Notes under the pieces: generated by a model
Told to the model about the DNA's origin: nothing
Databases searched by the model: none
What the model saw: the letters and a program-made list of their open reading frames with translations, nothing else
NCBI GenBank assembly: GCA_965215445.1
Contig: CBDCDT010000002.1
Coordinates: 868,001 to 932,000, forward strand
Reading direction: 5' to 3'
Source: CBDBLK01 sp965215445
Lineage (GTDB): Bacteria > Bdellovibrionota > Bacteriovoracia > Bacteriovoracales > Bacteriovoracaceae
DNA: 64,000 bases
Shown: piece after piece, positions 15,614 through 23,931 of the stretch
How the letters are laid out: every line of letters begins with the position of its first letter
Position numbering within the stretch: the stretch's first letter is position 1
Position numbers and translations under genes: made by a program

Positions 15614-17816
15614 AAATAATAAGCATTATTCAAAAATAGATTTAAAGAAATACATAATCGAAAATAATGAAACAGATTTGAGTTTTTTTATAGGAAGAGG
15701 GAAAGGTTGCCATATCAATCTTAAAGATATGAAGATCGGCCGTCAGCAGGCAGAACTAATATGTAAAAGAAATACATGGTCTATAGTTAATCATAACGAT
15801 TTTAATGAAATTCTTGTCAACGGAAACATTTCCAAAGAATCTGTTTTAAAGAATGGAGATGTGGTTTCTATTGGCCCCTTTATGTTGGTTTTTGAACTAG
15901 AAAATAAGGAAGATAAAGAAAATGACGACGAGACTACATCTGAGGAAAATGCAGATTTAGATTCACAGGAAGCTTCAATGGAAAGTGAAATCGTTCCAGA
16001 TGCTGAAAATGATGGAGAAAATGTTGAAGATGAATTTCTTGGTGCGGAGGACGAAGCTGGTGAAGAAGCATCAGATGACAGCAGCTTTGAAGATGATCAA
16101 CCTTCTATTGAAGAAGAAGGCGCTTTCGATGAATCCGGTTTTGATAACACTGATAACTTTCCAGTTGAATCTGGTGATAGTACAGAAGATCAAGAGAGGA
16201 CAGGAGTTTTTAACAATTTTTCTAAATTTGAGTTGAAACTGTCAGGGAAACATGCACCTTATGATAAATTTATTGTTGATAGTGAGGAAACATTTATAGG
16301 AAGTGATTCTGAAAAATGTCAAGTCGCATTAAAAGACCCGGAAGTTTCCAAAGTACATGCTGTAATAGAGAAACATAATAATATTTATATACTTAAGGAT
16401 TTAAAATCCAAAAATGGCATTATGCTCAACAAAGAGAGAATTAATTCTCATGAATTAAATAATGGTGATAAGTTTTTAATAGGTACAACAAAATTTTTCG
16501 TTAAAATAGTTTCAAATTTCCTCAGGCAAGAACTCGATCATTTGATGCCAATTGAAGAAAATCAAGTTGTTGAGGTTCGGGAAATTGTTGAAGTCGGAGC
16601 AGATTTTAGTGATGAGGAAGGTCTAATTGAGGGGACAGAGGCCTCTGAGGGAAATATTGGCCCTCAAAATAGTTCTCTTTTTTCTAAAGAGGCCTTACAA
16701 GACCCCGAAAAAAGGAGAAAAATACTCATTATTGCTATTGTGCTTATAGGAGGATGGGTATTTTTAGACGAAGATGGAAATAAAAAACAGGGAGCAGGTA
16801 ATAAATCAAAGCAAGCTAAAGCAAAAAATTTGAAATCTCAAGGAAGCAAATCTAATAGCAGGGGCCCTTCTTCTGAAAAAAAAGCAGAGTCAAAGCTTGA
16901 AGTAAAGTTAACTAATGAGCAAAAAGAATTTGTTGATATGACTTATGTATTGGCGAAAAATTTATTTAGTGGAGGAAAATATAGAGATGCTCTTATGGAG
17001 CTTGATCGAGTTCATCAACTCATCCCTTCTGGTTACAAGAAATCGAGATTTGTAGAAAAGTTAACGAAGGAAGCGCTTAAAGAAGAAGAAAGATTATTTG
17101 AGGAGGCCCGCAAACGTGAGGCCATGGAGCTTAAAAAAATAAAAATAGAGAAGTTGATTAAGCAGGCCCAAGAGGCCTTTGCCAAAGAAAATATTGAGCT
17201 ATCTGAAGGCCTGATGAATAAAACGATTGCCCTAGACCCCGATAATCAGGATGTTGCGGAGCTTAAACTTAGGATTGATGCTTATAATAAAAAAAAGGAA
17301 AGGGAAGCGCTTGAGAAAGCGGAAAAAGAGGCCGAAAGAAAGCGCCAGGAGAATGCCTTGGAACCAGGGAAAACTTTTTATCTTAAAGAAAGCTGGTATA
17401 AGGCCATTTTAAAATTAGAAGATTTTTTAAGACGCAAAAATACTGATGAAGATTTAATCAAAAAAGCAAACTCTATGTTGATAGAATCTAAAAATAAACT
17501 TAAAGAGCTTACTGGGCCTTTGTTGGGGCAGGCCCAACTTTTTAAAAAAAATCAAGATTTAAAAAACGCTTACGAAAACTATTTAAAAATTATAGATTAT
17601 AATCCTGCTCATGAGGAGGCACTAAAGGAAATGGTATTTATTCGAGAAAAATTGCAATCTCAATCAAGGAAGGCCTATCGTGAGGCAATTATTTCTGAAT
17701 CTTTAAGTCTATTTAATGAGGCCAAAGAAAAATTTCAAGAAGTTCAGCAAATTTCGCCTACTGATAGTAAATACTATAAGAAAGCGACTAATAAATTAAA
17801 AGAATATTTGGATTAA
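15585..17816 (+). CDS. Double-FHA transmembrane protein with TPR tail
   Basis: 743 residues (ATG 15594 is an alternative start). FHA1 (about 30-105) keeps GR but has IGRQQAEL where SxRHxxL is expected. FHA2 (about 235-305) has SKVHAVI and SKNG but reads IGSDSEK where the conserved Arg should be. Each lacks one key ligand, so phosphopeptide binding is weaker or lost in each. A very acidic linker of about 100 residues (105-205) separates them. One TM helix (about 379-395) follows, preceded by KRRK, which fits a cytoplasmic N-terminus. The C-terminal 300 residues are charged TPR-like helices and coiled coil, predicted periplasmic. The PP2C gene starts 3 bases after the stop. Confidence 0.8.
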   Translation: MKKMNINVFKNNKHYSKIDLKKYIIENNETDLSFFIGRGKGCHINLKDMKIGRQQAELICKRNTWSIVNHNDFNEILVNGNISKESVLKNGDVVSIGPFMLVFELENKEDKENDDETTSEENADLDSQEASMESEIVPDAENDGENVEDEFLGAEDEAGEEASDDSSFEDDQPSIEEEGAFDESGFDNTDNFPVESGDSTEDQERTGVFNNFSKFELKLSGKHAPYDKFIVDSEETFIGSDSEKCQVALKDPEVSKVHAVIEKHNNIYILKDLKSKNGIMLNKERINSHELNNGDKFLIGTTKFFVKIVSNFLRQELDHLMPIEENQVVEVREIVEVGADFSDEEGLIEGTEASEGNIGPQNSSLFSKEALQDPEKRRKILIIAIVLIGGWVFLDEDGNKKQGAGNKSKQAKAKNLKSQGSKSNSRGPSSEKKAESKLEVKLTNEQKEFVDMTYVLAKNLFSGGKYRDALMELDRVHQLIPSGYKKSRFVEKLTKEALKEEERLFEEARKREAMELKKIKIEKLIKQAQEAFAKENIELSEGLMNKTIALDPDNQDVAELKLRIDAYNKKKEREALEKAEKEAERKRQENALEPGKTFYLKESWYKAILKLEDFLRRKNTDEDLIKKANSMLIESKNKLKELTGPLLGQAQLFKKNQDLKNAYENYLKIIDYNPAHEEALKEMVFIREKLQSQSRKAYREAIISESLSLFNEAKEKFQEVQQISPTDSKYYKKATNKLKEYLD

Positions 17817-17819
17817 ACT

Positions 17820-18560
17820 ATGATTGAACTTAAAAGGTATTCAGCACATTCCGAACAAGGCCCTTATCTTCAAATTAATGAGGATTCTATAGAAATTGAT
17901 CTTGTAAATAACATTTACTTAATTTTGGACGGTTTTGGTGGATCGGGTGTTGGTGATAAAGCTGTAGGTGGGATAAAAGAAAATATTAAAAAGTTTTATG
18001 GGAAAATTGGTAGTGATCCTGATGCTACCATGCCGTTTTTCCACTCACATAAATATATGTTGGAAGGCAATGCCCTTATTAATTCTATGAATTATGCTCA
18101 TTCTGTCTTAAAGAAGGAGAATCAGGAAAAAGCAATGAGTGAACGAGGGGGGGCAAGTGTAATTGCGGCCTCTCAATCAGAGAGTGTTTTAACTTTGGTT
18201 TCTGTGGGAAATTGCATGGCCTGTCTTTATAGCAAAGGGAATTTGAAACCCATTTGTATTCCCAATAGCTTTGAATTTTTGGCAAAAGATTCCTTTGTTC
18301 GTCATTTTCAAACAATGCCACTAAGTGCTTTTGGTTTATTTGATGATCTCGATATTAATGTTAGAGAAATTCGACCGAATGTTGGAGATAAACTTATTTT
18401 TTTGACGGATGGAGCTTATGCGAGAATAGATTATGATGAACTCAAAAATATTCTACAAGGAGAAAGCAAATTTTTACAAGACAAGACAAAGGCGATCTTT
18501 GATCTTAATAATTCCCGTGGTAATTTAGACAACCAAAGCGCTCTGATATTGCAGTTTTAG
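17820..18560 (+). CDS. PP2C-family Ser/Thr protein phosphatase
   Basis: 246 residues, cytoplasmic. Metal-dependent phosphatases of this family remove phosphate from Ser/Thr. Motifs: the N-terminal acidic residue in INEDSIEI, the metal-binding LILDGFGGSGVGD (canonical DGMGG), RGGASVIAAS in place of GTTxxxA, VGNCMACLYSKG in place of VGDSRxYxxxxG, FLTDGAYARI and the closing DNQSALILQF (canonical DNxTxxxV). The four metal-coordinating acids appear to be in place except at VGN, where D is replaced. It probably acts on the phosphothreonines read by the FHA proteins upstream. No protein kinase is visible in the window, so the partner kinase would be elsewhere. Confidence 0.85.
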   Translation: MIELKRYSAHSEQGPYLQINEDSIEIDLVNNIYLILDGFGGSGVGDKAVGGIKENIKKFYGKIGSDPDATMPFFHSHKYMLEGNALINSMNYAHSVLKKENQEKAMSERGGASVIAASQSESVLTLVSVGNCMACLYSKGNLKPICIPNSFEFLAKDSFVRHFQTMPLSAFGLFDDLDINVREIRPNVGDKLIFLTDGAYARIDYDELKNILQGESKFLQDKTKAIFDLNNSRGNLDNQSALILQF

Positions 18561-18624
18561 TTTTCTCTACCCCTTTTATTTGCTAGTTTCCTAAATTTTA
18601 GAGAAAATAATAAGGGGATAGCTT

Positions 18625-19755
18625 ATGTCTTTGAAAATATTAGTTGCCGATGATAGTCCAACTGTTCAAAAAGTAATTGAAATTACTTTATCTAATTCAG
18701 ATTGTGAATTAGTACAGATTTCTTCTGAGGAAAAACTATTTGAACTTTTAGACAATGATCGTTTTGATCTTATTTTATTAGATTTTTCACTCAGTGAAGG
18801 CCATGATGGCTATCAATTATCTCGTTCAATTAAGGAAAAAATACCTTCTTCAAAAATTATTGCGATGTTGACCAGTTTCGATTCCCCAAAAGATGAAGAT
18901 CTTTCTGAAGCTGGAATTGACGATATAATTGTTAAGCCTTTTGATTCAGCAGAATTTGTTCAAAAATGTTACAAGCTTACTGGGCAGGGCCTTAATAACG
19001 CATCTTCTGGTGATGATGAATGGGTTGTGGATAATCCCCCATTAGCAGAAGGCGCTATCGAGTTTAGTACTGAAGCAAAAATAGAGACGCCGAGGGATGA
19101 TGATTCAGATGGTACCTTTAGTGAAGAACTTAAAGGTTGGGGCATGGAAGTTCCTGAGATTATAGATGGTCAAAATGAATCGGTCAAGATTCCCAATCAG
19201 GAGGACTTGGAATATCCAGATATGGGAGAAGTTGCTAAAGATAATCAAACTCCACCTAAATTAACTTCTTTGAGCGAGCTTGTTGAAGATGAAGAAAGGG
19301 GTGAGAAAATTGAAAAATCCAATCTTTTGCAGGATAAACTTTTTGATAGAGAATTTGAAAGCCTTATTGAAAACGATATAAGTACTGAAGATTTTTGGAC
19401 TGCAAATATAGATTTAGAAAACACTGCTTCTGGAGAGAATACTGTTACGGAAGATGCCCAGGAAAAAAATATGGATTCTAATTCAAAGAAATGTGACGAT
19501 TATAATGAAGACCCAGGAAATGAAATCCCGATTATAAACTTAAAGCATAATTCAAAAACAGATACAGTAGAGAGTATTGACGAAGACCGTATGGTTGAAA
19601 AGCTTAAAATGGCCCTATTGCCTGTAATTGAAGAAACTATAAAATCGCAAATTAAAATGTCAATCGAGAAGATTGCTTGGGATGTAATACCTGATTTGGC
19701 AGAAAATCTCATTCGTGAAGAAATTCAAAATTTGTCTTGTGACGTTCGCAAATAA
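18625..19755 (+). CDS. Response-regulator receiver protein with conserved helical tail
   Basis: 376 residues. The receiver domain (1-120) has the acid pair in LVADDSP, the phosphoacceptor Asp in LILLDFS, the Thr/Ser in AMLTSF and the Lys in VKPFD, so it should accept phosphate. A long acidic, probably disordered linker (about 125-310) follows. The last about 60 residues (EETIKSQIKMSIEKIAWDVI then PDLAENLIREEIQNL) match a tail known from many Myxococcus/Geobacter/Bdellovibrio receiver proteins. There is no DNA-binding or enzymatic domain. An AAGGGGA site precedes the ATG. It is separated from the PP2C gene by 64 bases containing a 9-base inverted repeat, and is convergent with the gene at 19771. 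Confidence 0.85.
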   Translation: MSLKILVADDSPTVQKVIEITLSNSDCELVQISSEEKLFELLDNDRFDLILLDFSLSEGHDGYQLSRSIKEKIPSSKIIAMLTSFDSPKDEDLSEAGIDDIIVKPFDSAEFVQKCYKLTGQGLNNASSGDDEWVVDNPPLAEGAIEFSTEAKIETPRDDDSDGTFSEELKGWGMEVPEIIDGQNESVKIPNQEDLEYPDMGEVAKDNQTPPKLTSLSELVEDEERGEKIEKSNLLQDKLFDREFESLIENDISTEDFWTANIDLENTASGENTVTEDAQEKNMDSNSKKCDDYNEDPGNEIPIINLKHNSKTDTVESIDEDRMVEKLKMALLPVIEETIKSQIKMSIEKIAWDVIPDLAENLIREEIQNLSCDVRK

Positions 19756-19770
19756 TTTTTAAATTATCTC

Positions 19771-22287
19771 TTACTCACCGAAAACTATAGGATAAAGTGT
19801 TTTTTTGTATCTTAAGTTTATACTTTTAAAAATATCGCTATTCATATTTCTATTAATTCCTCCCTGTTCTAAAACTTTATTTTTATTAATTTTTACCTTT
19901 TTCTTTTTGGATTTCTTTTTGCTTTTCTTTTTAGATTTTTTCTTGCTTTTTTTGCTTCCTTCGTCACCAAAGTTAAGTCCTCCAGAGGATTGGCCTCCAA
20001 AATTTAGTTTATCTCCCCAAGAACTACCAACAGCATTGGCCGGGGCCTTGGGTTTATCTTGAGCGACCTTCTCTTTTTCAGCATTTTCTTTTAACTTTTT
20101 TTGTATAGATGTACCAGCACCATAAGATGCAACCAATGGCCCTTGTGGTAAACTATGTTTTTTAAAAGCATTAGCAGCACTTTTTTTGAAAAAACCATAG
20201 GTTCCCTTATTGAGATTTTCAAAATTTTTGACTGCTTTTTGACCGTTTTTCTTGTTCTTACTCAATTCTTGAAAAGCAATATTTCTAAGTTGTTTACTTT
20301 TCTTAGCGGCAAAAGCATGTCTTCCTGCAAGAGAATTGGCCCTATTGAGAGTTGCTGATGAAACAGTTTTTTTATTGTTTAATCCGTTTGCCAATGCCAA
20401 ACCATCCTTGGAGAGATTGGCAAAGCCGGGGTCGATACCATTTAGTTCAGACTGTTCGTCCGAACTAATAGGCTCTAGTTGAGCACATTGTCCACTCTGA
20501 TTTTCTACTGTTAAACAAGGGATACCATCATCTTCTTCACTTCCTAAATTGATGGGGCCTCCTACTATACTTTCGTTTGAAATATTTTGATTTCCTTTGG
20601 CCGTTGAGTCTTGTGCAAAGGGATTTATTTCTCCGTCTTTACTTTCTTTAGAGCGTTTTCTGTATTGTTGAACTACTTTTGCAGTATATTTAGCATTTTC
20701 TTTTAATTCTTTTTCAATATTGCCCGACATAATTGCTGCCGCTGTAACTACTCCACCCATCGCCGTCCATATAACCGCTCTTTGCCGAGGGTAGGCAATA
20801 AATTTATCAAATTTATCCTTCAAAGGTTTATATGTAGTTAGAGCAGCGCCTGAGCCTGCGCCTACAATTCCCATATTACCCATCAGTCCATCAAAACCAC
20901 CTCCACCAATAAAAGCATTTGCTTTATTAACAAGGAAATTTACTCCTGTAAAAAATATTTTTTTTATGGTCTGTTTAAAGAGATTATTTTTTACGATTTT
21001 TTTTGAATCCAAAGAATTTTTTGGTTGAGTCTTAACGGAAGTTTCGCCTGGCACTGTATCGCTTCCAGTATCAGGAGTATCTTTTGATTCTATTGCAGAT
21101 TCTTCAGTAGAATCTGTTCCCTCTGCGCTTTCTGTTTCTTCTCCTTCTTTTTTGTCCTTGTCTTTTTCTTGTTTGCCAGGACAAAGCATAATGTCGTCGT
21201 GTAGCGTGGTGAAATAGGCTAAACAAGCTAGTGAGGCCTTTTTTACTGCCAGGGTTACTTGAGGATGGGCCTCACATTGAGCAAAGTAGGCCTTTGTTTT
21301 GGTACTAAAGGCCTCTAATTGAGTCACTTTTATTGCACTTGTCACTTCCGTACTATTTCTTGCTTGATGAAATGCCGACAATTCAGCCTTGAAAGTAGTT
21401 AGGGTAGTTTGGCATGTTGTAGCTGCGGTGGCACAGGCAGGTTCAGGAGTAGCAGCACAGGCACTGGGAAGTTCGATATCTGCAGCATTGAGTGCTCTTT
21501 GGCAAAGAGCATGTTGTGCAATTTCTTTCGTCCATTTAAAAATGGCAACTCCCGAAGCACCAAAAAAGAGTCCTGCTGCTGCAAATTGGAAGGATTTTTT
21601 TGTTCCAGCAGTTTCTTCTAAGTCCTTGTAACTTTCTTCCTGATCTTTTAATGATCGAATTTGTGCATCTTTTTCTTCTGCTGTTTCATCCGTTTGAGCA
21701 TCTCCAGAAGTGTCTGGTGTTGATGAGTTTTCATCTTCAGAAGCGTCTCCTTCTACGTTCTCTATTCCGACATCTTCAATATGTTCTTCTTGTATATCTT
21801 CTCGTGTATCTTTATCTTTTTGCGTGGAAATAATTTCTGCACCCAAATAGGCCACTCCCGCCGCCATGACCATACTGGCATCCAGGGTTTTTTTTGTGCA
21901 GTTTCTAGCGATTGAAGCTGCCAAGAAGCCAGCGGCCAACGAGCCGGCCAATGCCAGCCAATCTTCGCTTTTTCCTTCATTTAAGGCATTATAAGGGTCT
22001 TCTTCACCCCCCTCTTCTTCCTCCACTTCCTCCTCTTCTCCCCTTTCTTCTTCTCCTCCTTCTTCGCCCTCTTCTTCTCCTTCTTCTCCTTCTTCTCCTT
22101 CTTCTCCTTCTTCTCCACCCTCTTCTTCACTTTCTTCCTCACCTTCTTCTTCTGCTGCTGCACTACCTTCACTTTCTGTATTTTCGCTAGATGGAGGTTC
22201 TGCATCAGATTGTGCTAAAGCTACAGGATGAAATACCAATGTGTAACTGATGGTAATTGTTAGCAGGATGTTTAGAATTTGGTTCAC
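19771..22287 (-). CDS. Large charge-segregated envelope protein of unknown function
   Basis: 838 residues. A Sec signal peptide (1-26, cleavage after ALAQ) is followed by a nearly pure Glu/Gly tract (46-97), then hydrophobic segments (about 110-127, 138-155, 237-257 and one near 500-520, VIWTAMGGVVTAAAIM), several Cys-rich patches (CQRALNAADIELPSACA) and a C-terminal poly-Lys/Ser block (about 780-803) before a short conserved-looking end. So it is strongly acidic at one end and strongly basic at the other. The start is GTG with AAGGAG seven bases upstream. No known family. It lies directly downstream of ftsZ but has its own upstream region and the ftsZ terminator before it. It could bridge membrane and wall; that is only a guess. 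Confidence 0.75.
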   Translation of the reverse strand: MNQILNILLTITISYTLVFHPVALAQSDAEPPSSENTESEGSAAAEEEGEEESEEEGGEEGEEGEEGEEGEEEGEEGGEEERGEEEEVEEEEGGEEDPYNALNEGKSEDWLALAGSLAAGFLAASIARNCTKKTLDASMVMAAGVAYLGAEIISTQKDKDTREDIQEEHIEDVGIENVEGDASEDENSSTPDTSGDAQTDETAEEKDAQIRSLKDQEESYKDLEETAGTKKSFQFAAAGLFFGASGVAIFKWTKEIAQHALCQRALNAADIELPSACAATPEPACATAATTCQTTLTTFKAELSAFHQARNSTEVTSAIKVTQLEAFSTKTKAYFAQCEAHPQVTLAVKKASLACLAYFTTLHDDIMLCPGKQEKDKDKKEGEETESAEGTDSTEESAIESKDTPDTGSDTVPGETSVKTQPKNSLDSKKIVKNNLFKQTIKKIFFTGVNFLVNKANAFIGGGGFDGLMGNMGIVGAGSGAALTTYKPLKDKFDKFIAYPRQRAVIWTAMGGVVTAAAIMSGNIEKELKENAKYTAKVVQQYRKRSKESKDGEINPFAQDSTAKGNQNISNESIVGGPINLGSEEDDGIPCLTVENQSGQCAQLEPISSDEQSELNGIDPGFANLSKDGLALANGLNNKKTVSSATLNRANSLAGRHAFAAKKSKQLRNIAFQELSKNKKNGQKAVKNFENLNKGTYGFFKKSAANAFKKHSLPQGPLVASYGAGTSIQKKLKENAEKEKVAQDKPKAPANAVGSSWGDKLNFGGQSSGGLNFGDEGSKKSKKKSKKKSKKKSKKKKVKINKNKVLEQGGINRNMNSDIFKSINLRYKKTLYPIVFGE
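22072..22116. repeat. 9-base tandem repeat, five perfect copies
   Basis: TTCTTCTCC is repeated five times without a mismatch inside the acidic tract of the 838-residue protein, encoding repeated Gly-Glu-Glu on the minus strand. Copy changes keep the frame, so the tract can vary in length between strains without inactivating the gene. Confidence 0.9.
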
Positions 22288-22362
22288 AGGGATTCTCCTT
22301 GTTGTAAATATATTTTATTTATATTTTATACTCTTTTTTAAACTTGGTACGAGATTTTTTTT

Positions 22363-22380
22363 CTTATTTGATTAAATAAG
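22363..22380. promoter_or_regulatory. 18-base inverted repeat upstream of the 838-residue gene
   Basis: CTTATTTGATTAAATAAG has 7-base perfect arms around GATT. It lies 76 bases before the start of the 838-residue gene, within AT-rich DNA with no T-run in the right place for a terminator. It may be an operator, or chance in AT-rich DNA. Confidence 0.25.
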
Positions 22381-22410
22381 ATGAATCAAAAGCACTCATA
22401 TTTGGTGAGT

Positions 22411-22451
22411 AAGAAAAAAAGATAAAACCTAGAGAAAAATTCTAGTTTTAT
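22411..22451 (-). terminator. Intrinsic terminator after ftsZ
   Basis: Read on the minus strand: ATAAAACTAGA, a 7-base loop, then TCTAGGTTTTAT (one bulged base), followed at once by CTTTTTTTCTT. It sits about 40 bases after the ftsZ stop and would separate the division cluster from the 838-residue gene. Confidence 0.7.
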
Positions 22452-22489
22452 AAAGCAAATTTTAAAGATGAAAAATGTTGTGGAACTCC

Positions 22490-23923
22490 TTATAATTCCA
22501 TAGATTTAATGTTATTTTCGCCTTTTAAATTTCCCTCTTTATCTTCATCTTTACGCAGAAAAGTCGGAGTATCTAACTCCTCTTCATCGAAATTTATAAA
22601 CCCTAATTTTTCTGCGACTGATTTTGCTTTTCTTGTTGAAGTCTCTTGTATTCCAGTTTCAAAGGGTTTTTCATGAGCAATATTTTCCCTTTGTGTTATG
22701 GTATTATATGCATTTGCTGCCTTCTTGACTGAATTAATTAGGGAGTATTGATTAGTTTCTTTAGAAAAATGACTTGTTTCAGAAGAAGCTGGTGATTCCT
22801 TATCAGTAAAAGTATTTTCTTTATTTGGCCTTAAGTCTTCTTGTGCCTCATTGGGAGGTTTTGATTCATTATTTTCGTTAAAATTAAGCTTTTCTTTAAG
22901 GCCATTATTGCTAGTCTCAGGGGTTTCATTTTTTTTAGTCGTTGAAACTCTTTCTTCACCTCCTAGCCCTGTGGCGATAACTGTAATTTTAATATCCTCT
23001 TGCATTTCTTCGTCTATCACAGTTCCAAAAATAATTTCGGCCTCGTTATCTGCGGCCTCCATGATTAAAGTTACTGCTTCGTTGGTTTCATGCATTGTGA
23101 GGCTGGAATTGCCTGTAATATTAATAATAATTCCAGTAGCGCCATCAACACTAACATCTTCCAATAATGGAGAACTGATAGCTTCTGCAGCAGCTTTTAT
23201 TGCGCGATCAGAACCAGACGCAACCCCTGTTCCCATCAAAGAAAACCCCTTATTGGCCATGACTGTGGCAACGTCAGCAAAGTCTGCATTTATATGGCCA
23301 GTATTATTTATAAGGTCAGCAATGCCTTTGACTGCGTTGAATAAAACTTCATCTGCTTTTTTGAATGTGTCTACAAGTGATAAAGACTCTCCTGCTATAT
23401 AAAGTAATCTTTGATTAGGTATAGTAATCAATGAATCGACGCTTTCTTCTAAATTGGAAATACCTTCTTCTGCTTGCCTAGACCTTTTCTTGCCTTCAAA
23501 AAGAAAAGGTTTAGTAACAACTCCAACTGTTAAGATATTAAGCTCTTTACAGAGTTTTGCAATGATAGGAGCAGCTCCTGTACCAGTTCCCCCTCCCATT
23601 CCTGCTGTTAAAAAGACCATATCAGCGCCTTCTAAAATTTTGGATAGATTTTCATATTCATCTAAAGCGGCCTTTCTTCCAACCTCTGGATTGGCACCTG
23701 CTCCAAGTCCTTTTGTAATCTCGGCCCCTAATTGAATTTTTGTTGGTGCTAAACTGACTGAAAGAGCTTGAGAGTCTGTGTTGGCCACAATATATTCTAC
23801 GCCCATGAGGTTTGACCTGATCATGGTATTGACGGCATTGCAACCACCACCACCAATGCCCATAACTTTAATGCGAGCACCTTCCTGAAATTCATTTTCT
23901 GTTTCATTAGAAATTTCAAACAT
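22490..23923 (-). CDS. ftsZ: Cell-division GTPase FtsZ
   Basis: 477 residues. Tubulin homologue that forms the cytokinetic ring. The N-terminal GTPase (about 15-330) has IKVMGIGGGGCNAVNTMI, the tubulin signature GGGTGTGAAP and the T7-loop region NADFADVATVM. Then comes a long variable linker (about 335-440) rich in Asn, Glu and Lys, and the conserved C-terminal peptide LDTPTFLRK, which binds FtsA and other membrane tethers. About 25 further residues follow that peptide, slightly more than usual. It is last in the division cluster, 8 bases after ftsA, with a terminator downstream. Confidence 0.98.
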   Translation of the reverse strand: MFEISNETENEFQEGARIKVMGIGGGGCNAVNTMIRSNLMGVEYIVANTDSQALSVSLAPTKIQLGAEITKGLGAGANPEVGRKAALDEYENLSKILEGADMVFLTAGMGGGTGTGAAPIIAKLCKELNILTVGVVTKPFLFEGKKRSRQAEEGISNLEESVDSLITIPNQRLLYIAGESLSLVDTFKKADEVLFNAVKGIADLINNTGHINADFADVATVMANKGFSLMGTGVASGSDRAIKAAAEAISSPLLEDVSVDGATGIIINITGNSSLTMHETNEAVTLIMEAADNEAEIIFGTVIDEEMQEDIKITVIATGLGGEERVSTTKKNETPETSNNGLKEKLNFNENNESKPPNEAQEDLRPNKENTFTDKESPASSETSHFSKETNQYSLINSVKKAANAYNTITQRENIAHEKPFETGIQETSTRKAKSVAEKLGFINFDEEELDTPTFLRKDEDKEGNLKGENNIKSMEL

Positions 23924-23931
23924 GATTCCTC

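Noticed and set aside
18561..18607. 9-base inverted repeat TTTTCTCTA / TAGAGAAAA between the PP2C and receiver genes
   Set aside because: The arms are 29 bases apart and AT-rich with no T-run after them; may be chance.
19897..19958. A/T-rich repeated DNA that could be taken as a CRISPR-like or simple repeat array
   Set aside because: It encodes the Lys/Ser block of the 838-residue protein; there are no spacers.
21389..22190. Several open + strand frames rich in Leu, Pro and Ser
   Set aside because: They are antisense to the acidic Glu-rich part of the 838-residue gene; GAA/GAG repeats read backwards give stop-free frames.
22851..23402. 183-codon open frame on the + strand
   Set aside because: It is antisense to ftsZ, which has all family motifs. 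The open frame reflects ftsZ codon use.
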